Shown piece by piece: positions 1 to 12,430 of a stretch of DNA of 64,000 nucleotides; position 1 is the first letter of the stretch; each line of letters starts with the position of its first letter. The position numbers and the translations under genes were made by a program. The DNA comes from Mastigias papua (taxonomy: Eukaryota; Cnidaria; Scyphozoa; Rhizostomeae; Mastigiidae). The notes beneath the pieces were generated by a model. That model had not been told where the DNA came from, did no database searches, and worked only from the letters and a program-made list of their open reading frames with translations. The DNA is taken from NCBI GenBank assembly GCA_964019165.1, contig OZ025283.1, forward strand, positions 12,904,063 through 12,968,062. The letters run 5' to 3'.

Positions 1-101
1 TATATTACTATTAAGTTACAAAGGGTTTTCTTGTGCAACCAGAGATTTGTCTTGCATAACCATTTGAAAACAGATGGAGCGTGGACATTGCCGTGTAGAT
101 C

Positions 102-840
102 TTTTTTTTTTTTTTTTTTTTTTTTTATTCAGAATAAAAAGCTTACAATAACAAGTTACATATAACATTACTTACAAGCCAAACATTACTATACTACAAA
201 GACGATACCCCGAGGAGCAATATCCTGACTACCCCGGGGCCATTACATATAAAATATAAATGTAAACTAAAATTTAAATACGATTACAAGCTACATATAA
301 AACAATAACTAAGGAGAAAAAACTTGTCCCGCAGTTGATGTCGAGCTAATGAATTTGAAAGTGTAAATGACAGTTACCATGCTCCCTCATGCAACGTTAA
401 CACCGGCCGTAATGCTATGCCGGTTCATGATGAAAATGGGAGATCTAATTGTGGCACTTGACATCAACCGCGGAACTTACGTACGACACACCAAAAGGGA
501 CAAAGAGGGACTAATGACTTTTGCAATGGAAGTTGATGCTAGCTAAATCAACCAAATCGACCAGTTTTGTGAATGAAATTTACGGTCAGTTGGAGGATAC
601 TTTTGTTAATGCTATCCGAGAAGTCTTTATCACCGTACAGTAAGAGTTTTATTAGAACAATATTTGAGAGGTTGTTAATCTGGACAAATGGCTGTAGCAA
701 CTGCGAAATTTCAGCGAGAAGATCACGTCGTTGGATATCAAATGACGGACAGAGCAACAAAAAGTGTTCCGTATCCTCAATTCCATCATTAGTTGCACAC
801 AATTAGTTAGTAGATCTAATGTCTGCACCGACTTTTGCAT
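102..840 (-). mobile_element. 5'-truncated LINE, 3' end with A-tail
   Basis: A run of about 25 T at 102-126 is the poly(A) tail of an element lying on the minus strand, and an AATAAA lies directly before it on that strand. Further inside, 548-802 (minus) encodes the conserved C-terminal tail of a non-LTR reverse transcriptase: a Cys, then EDTEHFLLLCP, then an arginine-rich helix and the YGDKDF block. This arrangement (Cys ... EDTEHFLL-x-C) is common after the RT domain of LINEs in cnidarians and other invertebrates. An in-frame stop just upstream of the block shows the copy is dead. The RT core itself is absent, so the 5' end is truncated; its exact edge near 840-880 is not visible. The element sits antisense in an intron of the RNA-binding protein gene. 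Confidence 0.75.
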
Positions 841-912
841 ATTGATTACACTCTGTATTTAGGTGTTCTTGACGTGATTATGTATTTTTACTGAAATATC
901 CCTTCTCGATAG

Positions 913-2874
913 GTACTTGAAGACATTTCCCAGAAGAACAACTGGGGAACACCCATTTACACCCTACACAGCACTGTTATAAGTGACGGGCAACTTTTCC
1001 TTTATAAGGTAAGATGGTTGTATCCAACATATTGAATTGAATGCGTTCATTCTTTGCCTACATGTGATCTGGGCAGCTGATGCACGCATAATCTACGCAT
1101 GTACGTTCAAATGCTAAGTGGACTCGGCGTTGCCGTGCTTCAGTGTTACCGTGCTTCAGCCCATCCATCTTTATGGAGGATTGAACATCCATCTTTATGG
1201 AGGGTTGAAGAAGAATTAGGAATTTTATTGCTCAACTCTTATTTTTGCGGTCACTAACAATTCGTGTGTATCCATATGTCTTATATTTCGCTTATTTGTT
1301 TCATGTGTTTTGTCAACTTCAGCAGTCTTCCTTCAGTGTATTTTATATAGGAATATATTAGCATGATTTATAAATTATATTATATATATTATATTTTCAG
1401 TTTATTATAACTATTAAACCACATACTTACACATGGACAGTGTAAACTTTACTGTTTCAGTATTGGTAGACAATTTACTAATAGGAACGTTATGAATTAT
1501 GTAATATAATATTTATTGATTATAGAACATAAATAGTATATATTTAGGAATATTTTGTTGAAAGGTTTAGGTCTATGAAAAGCTTCATTATTTTGATTCA
1601 AAGGAAGTTATATACTAATCTCCTAGGTAACACTTCCGCTACTTGGAACTACATATCAGCCACCAAAATTGTGTCGCACCCTCGAAGAGGCGAAGAAGTA
1701 CGCAGCAGAGTATACCATCAGCCAAATAAGTATGTTACTTTTGATATTCTGATAATACGATTAGAGAAATATACACAGAGATGACAACTGGTGTTTCTCG
1801 CTAAGTTGGATACGTAATTTGTGATAGTTATGAACGCTACCTTTGGTCCTATTTTTTTAGAGCTGATGACTTAATAGGATGCTAAGGATCATATCATATA
1901 TCATATCATATCATATCATATCATATCATATCATATCATATCATATCATATCATATGTCATATCTTATCATAGCATATCATATCATAGCATATATCATAT
2001 CATAGCATATATCATATCATATCAATCATATCATATCATATCATATTATATTATATCGATCATTCATTATCCCTATTATACGGACAGTATATTTTATAAG
2101 TTCTTTTTCACTTTACAGATGAGATGAACTCTTCACCGCAGCTGTCACCCGTTGTCACAACTGCACCTTATCAAGTTCGTGCTCTTGCACCAGGTAAACA
2201 CCACTTCTGATTGATGTAATCATCATTTCAGGGCTTCTTTTGTGTTCAACATATTCACTAGCTTGACCTTTGGTAGATATATTGACGAGCTTGTGTATGT
2301 TTCTTAGGCCATTTTCCTATCTTTTATCTAACATTTGCTCATAGTGAAAGCCAGGTGTACACCTTCATTATTGGGACATTTTGCTCATTACTGCAATTAT
2401 AGCTCTGTATGTGCTTCTCTATGTGTACCTCCCTGTATGTGCTTCCCTGCGTGTACCTCCCTGTGTGTGCTTCTCTGTGTCTCCCTGCGAGTACCGCCTC
2501 GTTCTCGCCACACTGTGCCTAACCTTGAAATAGCTTGTATGTGTCATACGGTTAGAAAAGCCTAACGAATGGACATAAGTTCTATAGACAAGGAAGACTC
2601 AAAGATTGATAAAGAATCTCTATGCAACCACGATGATGTTGAAAATATTCTTACGTGCTACTCTATCGTGTTAGGCGTTGCTGCTGTTGCCACAACAAGA
2701 CCAAGTGATGGCGCATACCCAGCAGCCTTTGCACCAATTACAACAGCCCAGACAATGGTGGCAAAAGTTTCTTGGCCAGCGGGAGTCCCAACTGGCCACG
2801 AGGGGGTCTATGGTAATTTTGAATACCCCGAGCCAGCAGCATATGCCGCGCAGAATGTGTATTCACACTACTGA
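913..2874 (+). CDS. A1CF/RBM46/RBM47-family RNA-binding protein, C-terminal four exons
   Basis: Four exons join in frame: 913-1008, 1627-1729, 2119-2193 and 2675-2874, giving 157 residues and a TGA at 2872-2874. The first two exons form the C-terminal dsRBD-like domain of the A1CF/RBM46/RBM47 group: QKNNWGTPIYTLHS, then GQLFLYK, then YQPPKLCRTLEEAKKYAAEY. The last exon is an Ala/Pro/Tyr-rich tail ending NVYSHY, which also fits the family. Known members carry three RRMs upstream and bind mRNA (RNA editing cofactor, splicing or germline roles). The RRM exons must lie left of the window. Introns follow GT..AG with phases 0, 1 and 1. Which of the three vertebrate paralogues it matches best cannot be decided from this part. 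The first AATAAA I saw downstream is at 4371. Confidence 0.85.
1889..2057. repeat. (CATAT)n pentanucleotide satellite
   Basis: About 165 bp of an imperfect 5-bp CATAT repeat, decaying into ATATC and TAGCATAT variants at its right end. It lies in the intron before the third visible exon of the RNA-binding protein gene. Confidence 0.95.
2409..2500. repeat. Short degenerate tandem repeat
   Basis: Repeats of a roughly 20-22 bp unit built on GTGTACCTCCCTGTATGTGC. It gives a cysteine-rich open frame on the + strand that I regard as a by-product of the repeat. Located in the last intron of the RNA-binding protein gene. Confidence 0.7.
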
Positions 2875-5636
2875 GGTATTATTTATAGTTTTTGAATTGT
2901 TCAAAGAGGAATATTGTTTTGAATTTTTTATAATACAAACGAACAAGGATTTATAGTGTAAAGTTGAGAATATATATATGTTAAAGGTAGAGTAAACAAT
3001 AACGTCATGGCAAGTCCATCACGGAGCATTTTTTGGTTGTTTTGTTTTGAGGCATCAGGAAACGAGTTTTATAACGTGTTTGTTGTTTTAGATAATCGGT
3101 AGGGAAATTTATTCGTTCAGTTATTATTCGACATTTCGTGTTGACAAGGCATTCTTTTTCCAGGGCAGAATCTAAGTCTTACAGTAGAAATCCGCATACA
3201 ATAGAAACCCGCATACTGTATGACCCGCATACAGTAATGACCCGCATACTGTATGACCCGCATACAGTATGACCCGCATACAGTAATGACCCGCATACAG
3301 TATGACCCGCATACAGTATGACCCGCACATATGACATTGGAATTTTGAAAAAAGCCGGTTCTCTTATGCGATGAGGTAGTTCGAGTTATTAGGGTGCAGG
3401 TTCTTAACACTAATCTCATCCATTTCAGACCCTGCCTATCACGGCTATGTATATAATGCTCTTGGAACATCCACGAGAGGGATTGACAGGCAGACATGTT
3501 TTGTTTATTTCTCGGTATATATAGATAAAGCCATTAATACGAACCAAGTTATTTTGTCAGTCTGAAAGGGTTCTAAGTAATTGAAATGAACATATAAGAC
3601 TTCAGGCGCTTGGTTCTTAGTGAATGAACGTTCCTATGTGTTGGTCTTTACTGTTTATCAAGCTGAGTGATGTGTATTTCTGCTGTGCAAACTCTAAGAG
3701 CTGTGTCAGAACATAAGATTAGCATACATGCCAGATACTTCTTGTTGCTTTTTGTCACATTTTGGATCAGTTGCCACTAATGTTTTCCACGTTTTGTCTG
3801 CCATATAACCGGATGACAATCTTGGAAAGCGCTCTGTTCATCCTATATTGTTGAACAGTTTTTTGCTTGCACCCGACGCCTGTTCCGAACTTATAAGCTA
3901 GTCACCTCTCTGGAATTCGCATACATTCAAATATGATAGTTTGTATAACAAAACCTCGCTTTATTCGGAATGGAAAAAGTTTTAACATTCGTCACCGGCT
4001 TTTTGCTTAAGTAGTTGTCGTTTTTTGGTGCTCTAAAATCGTTGTGACACAAAGATCCTTTTTGCAGAGTACAGTTTATAGCATTCAAAGTCTAATGCCC
4101 CGTTCCGATACTACTTGCAACAGTTTTTATCTCCCAAATCGCTTTTTGTGGCAGAATGTTTTAATTAGTTGTTGATGTTAATGCCTCGTTTTTAGTATAC
4201 AAACATTAGAAGCTACTGCCAGTTATTTTTCAGCGAATGGGACTTACATTTCCACTTTGGGAAAAACTCGTTGCCCTACGATACCAGTATTCATAGCTTG
4301 TATCTCAATTTTAGAGGTAGACAGGTATTAGAGTTTAAAAGCGCTTACTCGTACCAACTGTTCTACCATGAATAAAGGAAGTCAAACATTCCTTTCGTTA
4401 GCAAATACGTTTCTCCAGGAATGTAGAATTCTGGACCATTAATATGTTTAGTGATTTTTCTAATATCTTTTCACTGTGCTCTGCAAAATGTCGTCTCCCA
4501 AGTTTTTTCTCCACCGTTTATTTACGTATTCACGCATAATTTTTACATTTAGAATATCTGTAAGCACAGGCGTATGGCAATTGGAAACTGGGCTATCAAC
4601 GATAGGCCAAGGCCGAGTGCATCTCAAAAATTGTGATATTAAAGATATATAGAATACTTCTTCATTTATCGCTATACGGGGATGTCTTTATAGGTCGTTC
4701 TTCTATCACCTTCCCCGGAAGTGCTCTTTTTCATGTGTTTGCTTTGCATGGCTCTTGTTGATAGGTTTCTTTGAGGCTGTTAGGCCACTGTTAGGCCACT
4801 GTTAGGCCACTGTTTTCACGTTTTCAGGCTGTATTGATTACATAACTACCCATGCTACAGTTCCCATATTGCCTGGCGCCTGCACATGGTATCCATGTTT
4901 AACTGCGAGCCAGTTAAAAATTATTTCGATAGTTCTAGATGTATTTGGTTTTCGTGCCATCAGTTGAATGGAATTTGAAATGTTTTTAGTAGTCGTTGTT
5001 TTCGTCAGCTTTCCTTAAATTTAAGTATTTAGAGTTGTAGTTGTTTGACAGTTAGAAAAGACCTTCCTTTTCCAATTCGCAGCTTTAATAAGGAGGAGGG
5101 GGAATAGTAAGCATTTCCTTTTTTCTTTGTTTCTTCGCTCAGATTCATTATTAGCTGTTACAACAATGTTACCTTTCATAGATGTATAGTTTATTATATT
5201 GAGTATATCTATCAGGTTCTCTTTACACTGTTGTCACTAGAATGCACACAATTGTTTGAACAAGTACTTATTTGGCACCTACATTACAGCATTGCCTCCT
5301 TTAAATGTCCTAAACATTATTTCTATTATCCAAGTATAAACTGGATGTGTCAATTCTGTGGTTATAGTTTTCCTGCAAATTTTAACTCCCCAAATGTGCC
5401 TGCTTTCAACCGCCTCACTCATTTTTACAGCTGCACGGAAGGTGTTTTCTCGTTTTACTTTAAAGTCTGGTATTATGTCATGGGCGGCGGAGCAACATTT
5501 TTGGTAGGAGGACTCAAGTGGACAGATTAACATTGGAGGGATATTGAAGGGTACTAAAACGGGTACTAAATTACATTTGCCATAGAAAGTAGAAGGGATA
5601 CAGCCTCCAACCCCCTCTCCGCCGCCCATGTATGTA
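2875..5636. other. 3' UTR and intergenic stretch
   Basis: After the TGA at 2872-2874 no further exon is recognisable. The stretch probably starts as the 3' UTR of the RNA-binding protein gene; an AATAAA at 4371-4376 is a possible cleavage signal. It contains the 15-bp minisatellite at 3178-3332 and three copies of an 11-bp unit (GTTAGGCCACT) at 4779-4811. I see nothing else. Confidence 0.5.
3178..3332. repeat. 15-bp minisatellite
   Basis: About ten tandem copies of a 15-16 bp unit close to CCGCATACAGTATGA, alternating with a one-base-longer form CCGCATACAGTAATGA. Open frames across it (VCGSYCMRVI type) are repeat artefacts. It lies about 300 bp after the stop codon of the RNA-binding protein gene, so it may be part of the 3' UTR. 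Confidence 0.9.
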
Positions 5637-5904
5637 CCGTAAATCCTCAATTAAGTTCCCCTGGGGGCAATTTCTTTTGATACTTTTTGGGTGGGAGCTT
5701 TTTCGAGGGGAGGGGCTCATTCGAAGGGAAGATTCTAGAATTCTTTGACACATGCCACATAAAAGGCTCATTTTTACAACTGCTCTTCTCCATAATATTA
5801 AAAGAACGGTCTAGATTTGCGCATCGGTCGATATCAAGATCTTCATCGTCCTCTGTGATGGGGGGATTATTCGAGGGGTTGGGGGTCACTTCGAGGAATT
5901 ACGG
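5637..5904. mobile_element. Inverted-repeat element, family A copy 1
   Basis: A 268-bp element with terminal inverted repeats: it starts CCGTAAATCCTC and ends GAGGAATTACGG, and is flanked by TA on both sides, the target duplication typical of Tc1/mariner-type MITEs. Its reverse complement shares long stretches with the copy at 41740-42004 (CCCCTCGAATA, ATGATGAAGA, TATTATGGAGAA blocks) and more weakly with the copies near 51.0 and 62.2 kb. It encodes no protein. Confidence 0.8.
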
Positions 5905-6372
5905 TATGCAAATTTTAATTGCTATTGCAATAGACTTTTGCTGGTTGAACAGCTACTTTTTATGACTGTTGTTAGTGTTAGAAAAACAGAGTTATTTGTC
6001 CTTAAGCACTATCTACATAGTATTAATTGGTCCATCCATTGTACCGTGTTTGTCCCAAATTTCCTAAAGGCTTCACACGGATAGAGATAAAGAATTTTGC
6101 CCCCCACCCGCACTCTCCAGTTTGACATACTCATTTTTACCTTAAATCGCGTGGCTAACGAATTAGACTAGGTGTATGCTGTATATGCTTATGTATTTTG
6201 ATATCTTCGAATGACAACAGTCTTGGCTTTGCGTGGTTATGATCCCCGAAGGGGGGCCCAGTTAGCATTGCATCCAACGAACGCTTATCTTTTGGTCCTT
6301 ACTAGATACGACTTGCCCCCCTCTACCAGTTTTTGCTGGCGGCCATTTCATTTCATTTCAAAGTCGATGTAC

Positions 6373-6647
6373 AGTGCTCGAAACTTATTGTTTAGTTAAT
6401 TGTCCTGGGACTAGTAATGGATGGCATCCACTAGTCCTGATGGCAATTCTTCTAGTCCTGTCTGCTTTTCGGTGCAGCATGACGTTTTTATGACGTCTTT
6501 GCGATTTGCAGCGGAGTAGACGGAGAACTTAGCTCGGTCCATTCCCACTTCCACTCGTACATGAGAATGATTAATTCAATATTTCGCTCGTTTTTTGGCT
6601 AGGTTAACTCGTTTTAGACCAGTGAACGACCGTTAGTTTCGAGCACT
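6373..6647. mobile_element. Inverted-repeat element, family C
   Basis: A 275-bp segment bounded by the perfect 13-bp inverted repeat AGTGCTCGAAACT at 6373-6385 and its complement at 6635-6647. The size and non-coding content fit a MITE. No convincing target duplication is visible, and there is no second copy in the window, so the class (hAT-like or other) stays open. Confidence 0.55.
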
Positions 6648-9118
6648 AGATATAGTCATTTCCCATAAATGCATGTGTAATAGTCTTTGTCTCACCCGCT
6701 TCTCTGCCTTTCTAGTGAGGGCTTCAGGTCATTCTTACAAAGCCATTTGTATTTCTTTAGGATTTATTTAGTTTTAGCCTTTCTCTTATTGACAGACCAT
6801 GGTGCGGCGAGTGGCCCTCGTTGATTATTAACCGAGGATGTAATTATTTTCCATTACAAATGGAATTTAGTAGTTTTGATATGACAGATACAACAGAACA
6901 GCATACGAACAAGCATTTTGTACATCGAATTGATGTTGTTCTCGGTCGCACCAAGGTCTCGTCGCTTTTCCATCTTCCCCAGTGCAACTTTCTTTCCCAT
7001 TTGGATTTTAGATCAATACTTTATTCTTATTTAGTTAAAAGTCAAATTACACTTTAGTTAGTTAAATTCTGTTTTATATATAAAATATTTTATGCACTTA
7101 CCGCGCAATTTCATGCAATTTTGTTTTGCGCAATTGTGCGCAATTTCGCATTTATTGTTGAACTTTATTTCGTGGTTATGTAGTTTAATTAAATGTCGTC
7201 CATGCGGTCGTCTGGACATATTGTTTAGCACTGTCCCTTGCAGTTTACAGGGTAACCAGGAGTTACCATGATCATTTCAATTGAGATGTGATCCCCAGAT
7301 TACCGCTGTATGCCAGCAATGTCTTCTCGAACCTGTTATCCTCCGTTGTATCATTTAAATTCAACAAGTTTATATTCATGCTGGACTGCAAGAGACAACT
7401 TCAGCGTCTATATAGTTTATTAGTAGGTTACATTATTAGATATTAAAATAAACTCATTAACCCCCGGCTTATTTGCCTGTATAGATTAGAGACCTTGTTT
7501 AGTATAGGATGTTTCGACGTTTGTACGACGAAAATACTTTATCCGAAGTTTAGCCAAAGGCGAGAACGGGGGTTGCTGAGTCGGCATTTCAGCTGTTAGT
7601 ATATATTATGTTTATTGCTTGTTTGTGAAAATATTTTTGCTTGGATTTACTGAGAATATTTGAATGAATTCTGTATCCATGACCAAGCACTCGTAGAAAT
7701 TGCCGAATTAATGTGTGCTCTCTTTGATTTTGGTGTGTATTAGGTTTTTGACATAATGTCATAGGGACGATCAACAAATGAAAGGAGAATAGTGTCACGC
7801 CCTGATTGAAGTATGCCGTGTTGATTCATTTAATGTCTTTGCAACTGGAAGCACCTACGGCACATGTGACAAACTTAAAGCCCATGGTCCAAACGTGGCC
7901 CACCACTTCATTTTGTGTGGCCTGCAAGAGCTTGTGCATGATTCGGATGATGGATGTATCATGATGACGTTGTGCTAGACTCAGAAGTAAAATAGGTGTA
8001 CACTGAAATCACCGTGCTCTTATTTCGTCTGTTATTTCCAAAATACGATCTATGAATGAGAGTGTGTGAGATGGCATCTAAGGATGGTGACCGATCCACT
8101 TGTGTGTTTTCAATGGCAGGCAGCATTATGTTGTTGTTTTGTACATTGATGCTTGCCATATGTTGGTTGTGCCATAGCCCCCCCCCCCCCCACTGACATT
8201 GATAATAAGTGCAGAAAAGTTATCTAACAATATAATGTGTAGTTTCTGTTCATTTGGCCCTTTGAGACCAACCGTAGGACTGATGTGGCCGTCAGTGAAA
8301 ATGAGTTTGAAAACCTTTGTGGGGTTGAAAACCCTTGTGGGGTTGAAAACCTTGTGTTTTAATACTTAGGAATGGCAAGGTAACATAAGTATCGAGTGTT
8401 GTACAAAGATACATGGGACAATACAGTAATTTGAATTAATACCAAAGAGTTACGCTTATTTTCACAATTTATTTTGACCAAAGCAACAACAACCCAGAAA
8501 GGAGCTTTTGTATATTAATTGTCAATATCTTTGAACCGGTTATTGAATCATCCATCTGAACCCTACACAGGTTTATCTTCAGCTAAAAGGCAAAGTCAGC
8601 ATAAATTCTAGACTTGGAACAAATTGTAGAAGGATACATTACAGGTTTTGATGTTTAATGTTGCCCATAAAAGCAACGTTTAAACTGTACAAACACTGCA
8701 ATGATCCTCAGCTTCGAGGGACAGACCGTAGTAAATGTTCGATTTCTTGAACTTTATGTAGATCACAAACAATGCTTTGTGTGACCATACACAATCTCAA
8801 AGTGTCCATGATCCATTTTTCTTTCTATTTCAACGTAGCACTTGTTATTTACAGCTTGCAACACGAAACGGCCACTTACTGAGTCCATCGTACCCATCTG
8901 CGACAACGTTTGCCCGATATTATTTCTTTGTCAATTACAAAATTCAACATCTCCAACAGTTTTCTTGCATACCTTTGGAGTCTTCTTCCATTAATGATGC
9001 TTTGGTAGTCTTACCATTCATTAGTATCGATATTCACGATTTTCGGATTGTTTTTGAGTTGTCCCCTGAGCCTTTTCCTCTTGTAAATCGCCCCTTGCAT
9101 ACTTTCCAACGGCTTTAC
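6648..9118. other. Intergenic, no gene seen
   Basis: No exon-like sequence recognised on either strand. It contains a C-run at 8179-8191 and a short tandem triplication (TTGTGGGGTTGAAAACC) at 8305-8355. The long + strand frame at 8777-9199 has no family features. Confidence 0.5.
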
Positions 9119-10620
9119 TCAGTCAATATTGCCTCTGCTCCTAACGCAAACACAGCATATGAAAATAACAATGATAGCAAACCCTGCAATTGCAGATAGG
9201 GCTATTATAACTAGTGTCGACTCTTGCATTGCTACAGATAGGACAAAACTCAGTCAAAAGTGAAACACACTGAATTATCTCTGCAGGGTTTGCGGGGAGA
9301 TGAACTTTGAATCGCCAGGCTGGTCTTTCAGCACAGTGAAACTTGTTTGAGATGGAATTTAGCTTTCTATGAGTGCAGTATCCAGTCTATTTTTATTGAT
9401 AACATATCAAAAAACTTGTTTATCTTTCGGTAGTGTCTTGTGTAATAACGGACTACCTCCTTTGTATGTACACTTTGACGGTCATGCAAGAACAAACGTC
9501 CCCCATTGACTTTCGAAAGAAACGAATTCTCTACTGTTTCTGTAGTCCTAAACCTGTTTGGTCATTCTCGCCACATACCTCAGTGCCATTTAAATTTCTT
9601 GCTCCAATCTTACCTTAGAAATGCTACACGATCAGATGACGCGTCGCTTGCAATTTTACCTTCCTCTTCAGTATCTAATAAAATGGTGAAGTAACATCGA
9701 GCGCTGTATGTATTGAGACCACCAGGTTCTCAACCTACGATACTAGTTCATGTAAACCAAAGTATAACAGAAGCCTATCAGTGTTATCTCTCGACTGCCA
9801 TCTCGAGCCCGCCTTTGGCGTATTATCTATTAATTGCCCTATTTCTAGAAGTGAACAGGCCATTTGAAGGAAATTAGGCGTGGTTAGCCATAGAACCGAT
9901 GCCTTTTGATAGAAAATTTCCACCGTTTTGCACACCAGATGATACCTTAAAATCCATCGGTAATTTCAATGCATCAAAAATAAGGAATAAACACGTGCTC
10001 ACAGCACACACACCAGGAAAAATTGCTTCCATTTCCCTTCTTTTAGTATTTAATGGGCGTAATGAATGTTCCTGGTTATTACCCAGTTCTCACCATAATC
10101 AAGTGTGAATTTCCCATACAAAAATAGTATTAGAAATTTGAAATGGTTCTACATATCGAGATAGTGTCTAGGACTTCCTGGGACGCTGAGAGCGACAGAA
10201 CAGCTTCGCTCCTCAAGCTTCCTTCATGGGCCCTTTCATGGATCCCTATTGAACACACAGTACCGCTTGCATACATTAATCAAGGAAGTAAAAGGCTTTT
10301 TCAATTGTCTATCTCGTTCCAAATGTTACAGAAGATACGTACCAAGCATCTGCCATTTTGCAATAGTATAAAATGCTATACATTGACAGATTCTATTAAA
10401 GACAATTGTTGATATGTTTAATGTATGTTGCACAACCTTTTTTGTGCCTCAACCTCATTTTTCTAGACTCTCTTTCGTACGCCGTATCCTATACCATTAT
10501 TAGGCTGCACTCCATTCGTTTTACATTCAATTTTCTATCAAACATAGCACCCTGCCCTATGGAAAATAGGCGGCAGTCAAGGTGGTCTCAGCTCAATAAA
10601 AAAGTTTAATGGTAGATCCA
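9119..10620 (-). pseudogene. Possible decayed cadherin-like gene ending in a TM segment
   Basis: Read on the minus strand, several cadherin-like pieces occur in the order a cadherin would have. Near 10610-10560 is a frame ending LPPIF, like the end of a cadherin repeat; near 10540 is IEN, like the start of the next repeat, although with stops. At 9960-9905 is DFKVSSG followed by LSKGI, like the FKV..TG..L segment; at about 9815-9780 is ARDGS. At 9713-9610 is an open block bounded by ag and gtaaga. At 9229-9119 is MQESTLVIIALSAIAGFAII then VIFICCVCVRSR and a stop, a strong transmembrane helix with a basic stop-transfer. The pieces are in different frames with stops between them. The TM is clear to see; the cadherin reading is my inference from weak motifs. 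Confidence 0.35.
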
Positions 10621-11248
10621 GAAGGGTATATTTATCATGTACCAGCCACGATATGACACGACCGGCACAAAATGCAAGCTCGAGAGTTGAGCATCAATAG
10701 CTCCATGTGAACATTTCACAAAGCAAGACAAGCATTTAGGCCGATGAACACTGGTGAATTTGTGTTTACGTTGGAACAAACATACACTGGATCATCTGGA
10801 ACTTTCGAGAACATATAATGTCAGTGCCAATGCATTGTCGGCCTTGGTTTAGGCCATGAACGTTCCGAAAAACTTCTGGTTTATTGGCTTTCTCAGAAAA
10901 GGTCATGTTATCTGCCTGTTAAAAGATTGGGAGGAGTTCTGTTCTGATTATCTTAACCGACTTGTAGCAATGAAAACAACTAAGAATTTCTGAACAATTA
11001 GCTTCCTGCCACTCTCAACTGGAAGGCTTGCCCTAGCTACCGTTATCAACTTGGACATATTGTTTGGCCTTTGATGGTTTGCCAAAGACTAGGCTGATTT
11101 AATCTATAAAGCCCTTCACAACCTATATTTGACTTATTTTCGTCTCGCGAATAGACATTCTTAAATTGTGTAGTTCAAAATGTCACTAGCAAAATCTAAT
11201 TGTTAAAGAAGTCGATCAGAAGTTGATGTTCTGTACACGTTGTTGTGT
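10621..11248. other. Intergenic, nothing recognised
   Basis: No coding, RNA or repeat structure recognised by eye. Confidence 0.4.
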
Positions 11249-11623
11249 TTATAGGGAACTGCTTTATTAGTAACCAACAAGTAGAATGCCAAAGAGTTTA
11301 AGAAATGTGCTGTTAAAGACAATATCATTCAAGCAACTTTGGTTTCGAATATTTTTATCCCGGCAAAAACAGTGAAGAATTGGAAAGACAGTTTCACTCA
11401 TTGCAGCTAATTTGCATGAAATGTTTTCAAAGCATCTAGCAGTGTTCCATGGAGGGGTTTGCGTTGAAACTCAAAAATGTTTATAGTATGTTGTCTTTGC
11501 ATTTAACACTGAAAGTTTCTATGAGTACTATATGAGTGGTTAAAAGTGAGGAACCATTAACGAACTGTTGATGAAATAAGGAACTTTGAGAACTAGCTAA
11601 GGCTTGAGCTAAGTTCGTTATAA
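11249..11623. mobile_element. Inverted-repeat element, family B copy 1
   Basis: About 375 bp starting TTATAGGGAACT and ending AGCTAAGTTCGTTATAA. It is the most diverged of three copies of one family (others at 30102-30485 and 33522-33910). Shared internal landmarks are the GTAGAATGCC/ATACC start, a GTTAAAGACAA block and the terminal GCCTTGAGCTAGGTTC-like block. No coding capacity. Confidence 0.6.
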
Positions 11624-11835
11624 AAGCTTATTTTGTATAGCTGATTAATTGGTTCTAGCGATTTTTTATACTTGTAAGGAGTTATTTGCTATTAAATTCA
11701 ATTCAAGTATGTTTGCGATTAATTCCTGTTATACAGGTGAATGATGTACTCATTGGCTCTCTAGTGTAATGGAAATCAAAGACCTGGACCAAAGGAAAGT
11801 CCAATGGCAACAAAGTGGCAGCTTAAGAGAGAAAT

Positions 11836-12165
11836 CGCTATTAATCAGTTATAATGATAGGTATGAATCACTAGGAATCAGCTATGATTGTAGACCTGGA
11901 TCACTAGGAATCACTTATAATCACCAGGTATCAGTTGCAACGATAGGCATTCACCACTAGGAATTAGCTGAATTAGCACTAGGAATAGGCATGAATCACT
12001 AGGAATCAGTTATAATGATAGGTATGAATCACTAGGAATCAGTTATAATGATAGGTATGAATCACTAGGAATCAGTTGCAATGATAGGTATGAATCACTA
12101 GGAATCAGTTGCAATGATAGGTGCAAATCATTAGGAATTAGTTGTAGTGATAGGCATTAATAAAA
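11836..12165. repeat. 33-bp minisatellite
   Basis: About ten tandem copies, the central ones nearly identical, of a 33-bp unit containing GGTATGAATCACTAGGAATC followed by AGTTATAATGATA. Edge copies are diverged or shortened. It contains no gene. Confidence 0.9.
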
Positions 12166-12430
12166 CAACAGAGAAATGGCAGACAAAATGATTTCGTAGG
12201 TTGAGGAATCATTGGATTTAAGAAAGATGAATGAGATTCATTGAATCGTTATAGATGAAATGCAGTGGATCTTTTAACATACAAACCAGCGGGGAAATTC
12301 CCCACCAGGCTCATAAATATTCCCATTAGTTGGCCCGTAATTCCCCACTAGCAACTGTCCTTTCTGTAGTGCTCAGGTGTCAAATCAATTCTTGTTCCTT
12401 TATCTCGTTACTTTGAATCAATGTCACGCA

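Noticed and set aside
2335..2565. Cysteine-rich + strand frame resembling a small secreted peptide
   Set aside because: Arises from a short tandem repeat inside an intron; the spliced gene model does not use it.
3178..3332. CRISPR-like regular repeat
   Set aside because: No spacers; it is a plain tandem minisatellite in an animal genome.
3117..3497. 126-residue minus-strand frame with repeated CGSYCMRVI
   Set aside because: Minisatellite artefact, antisense to a probable 3' UTR.
8777..9199. 140-residue + strand frame
   Set aside because: No family features. The opposite strand carries the TM segment and cadherin-like fragments, which explain the open frame better.
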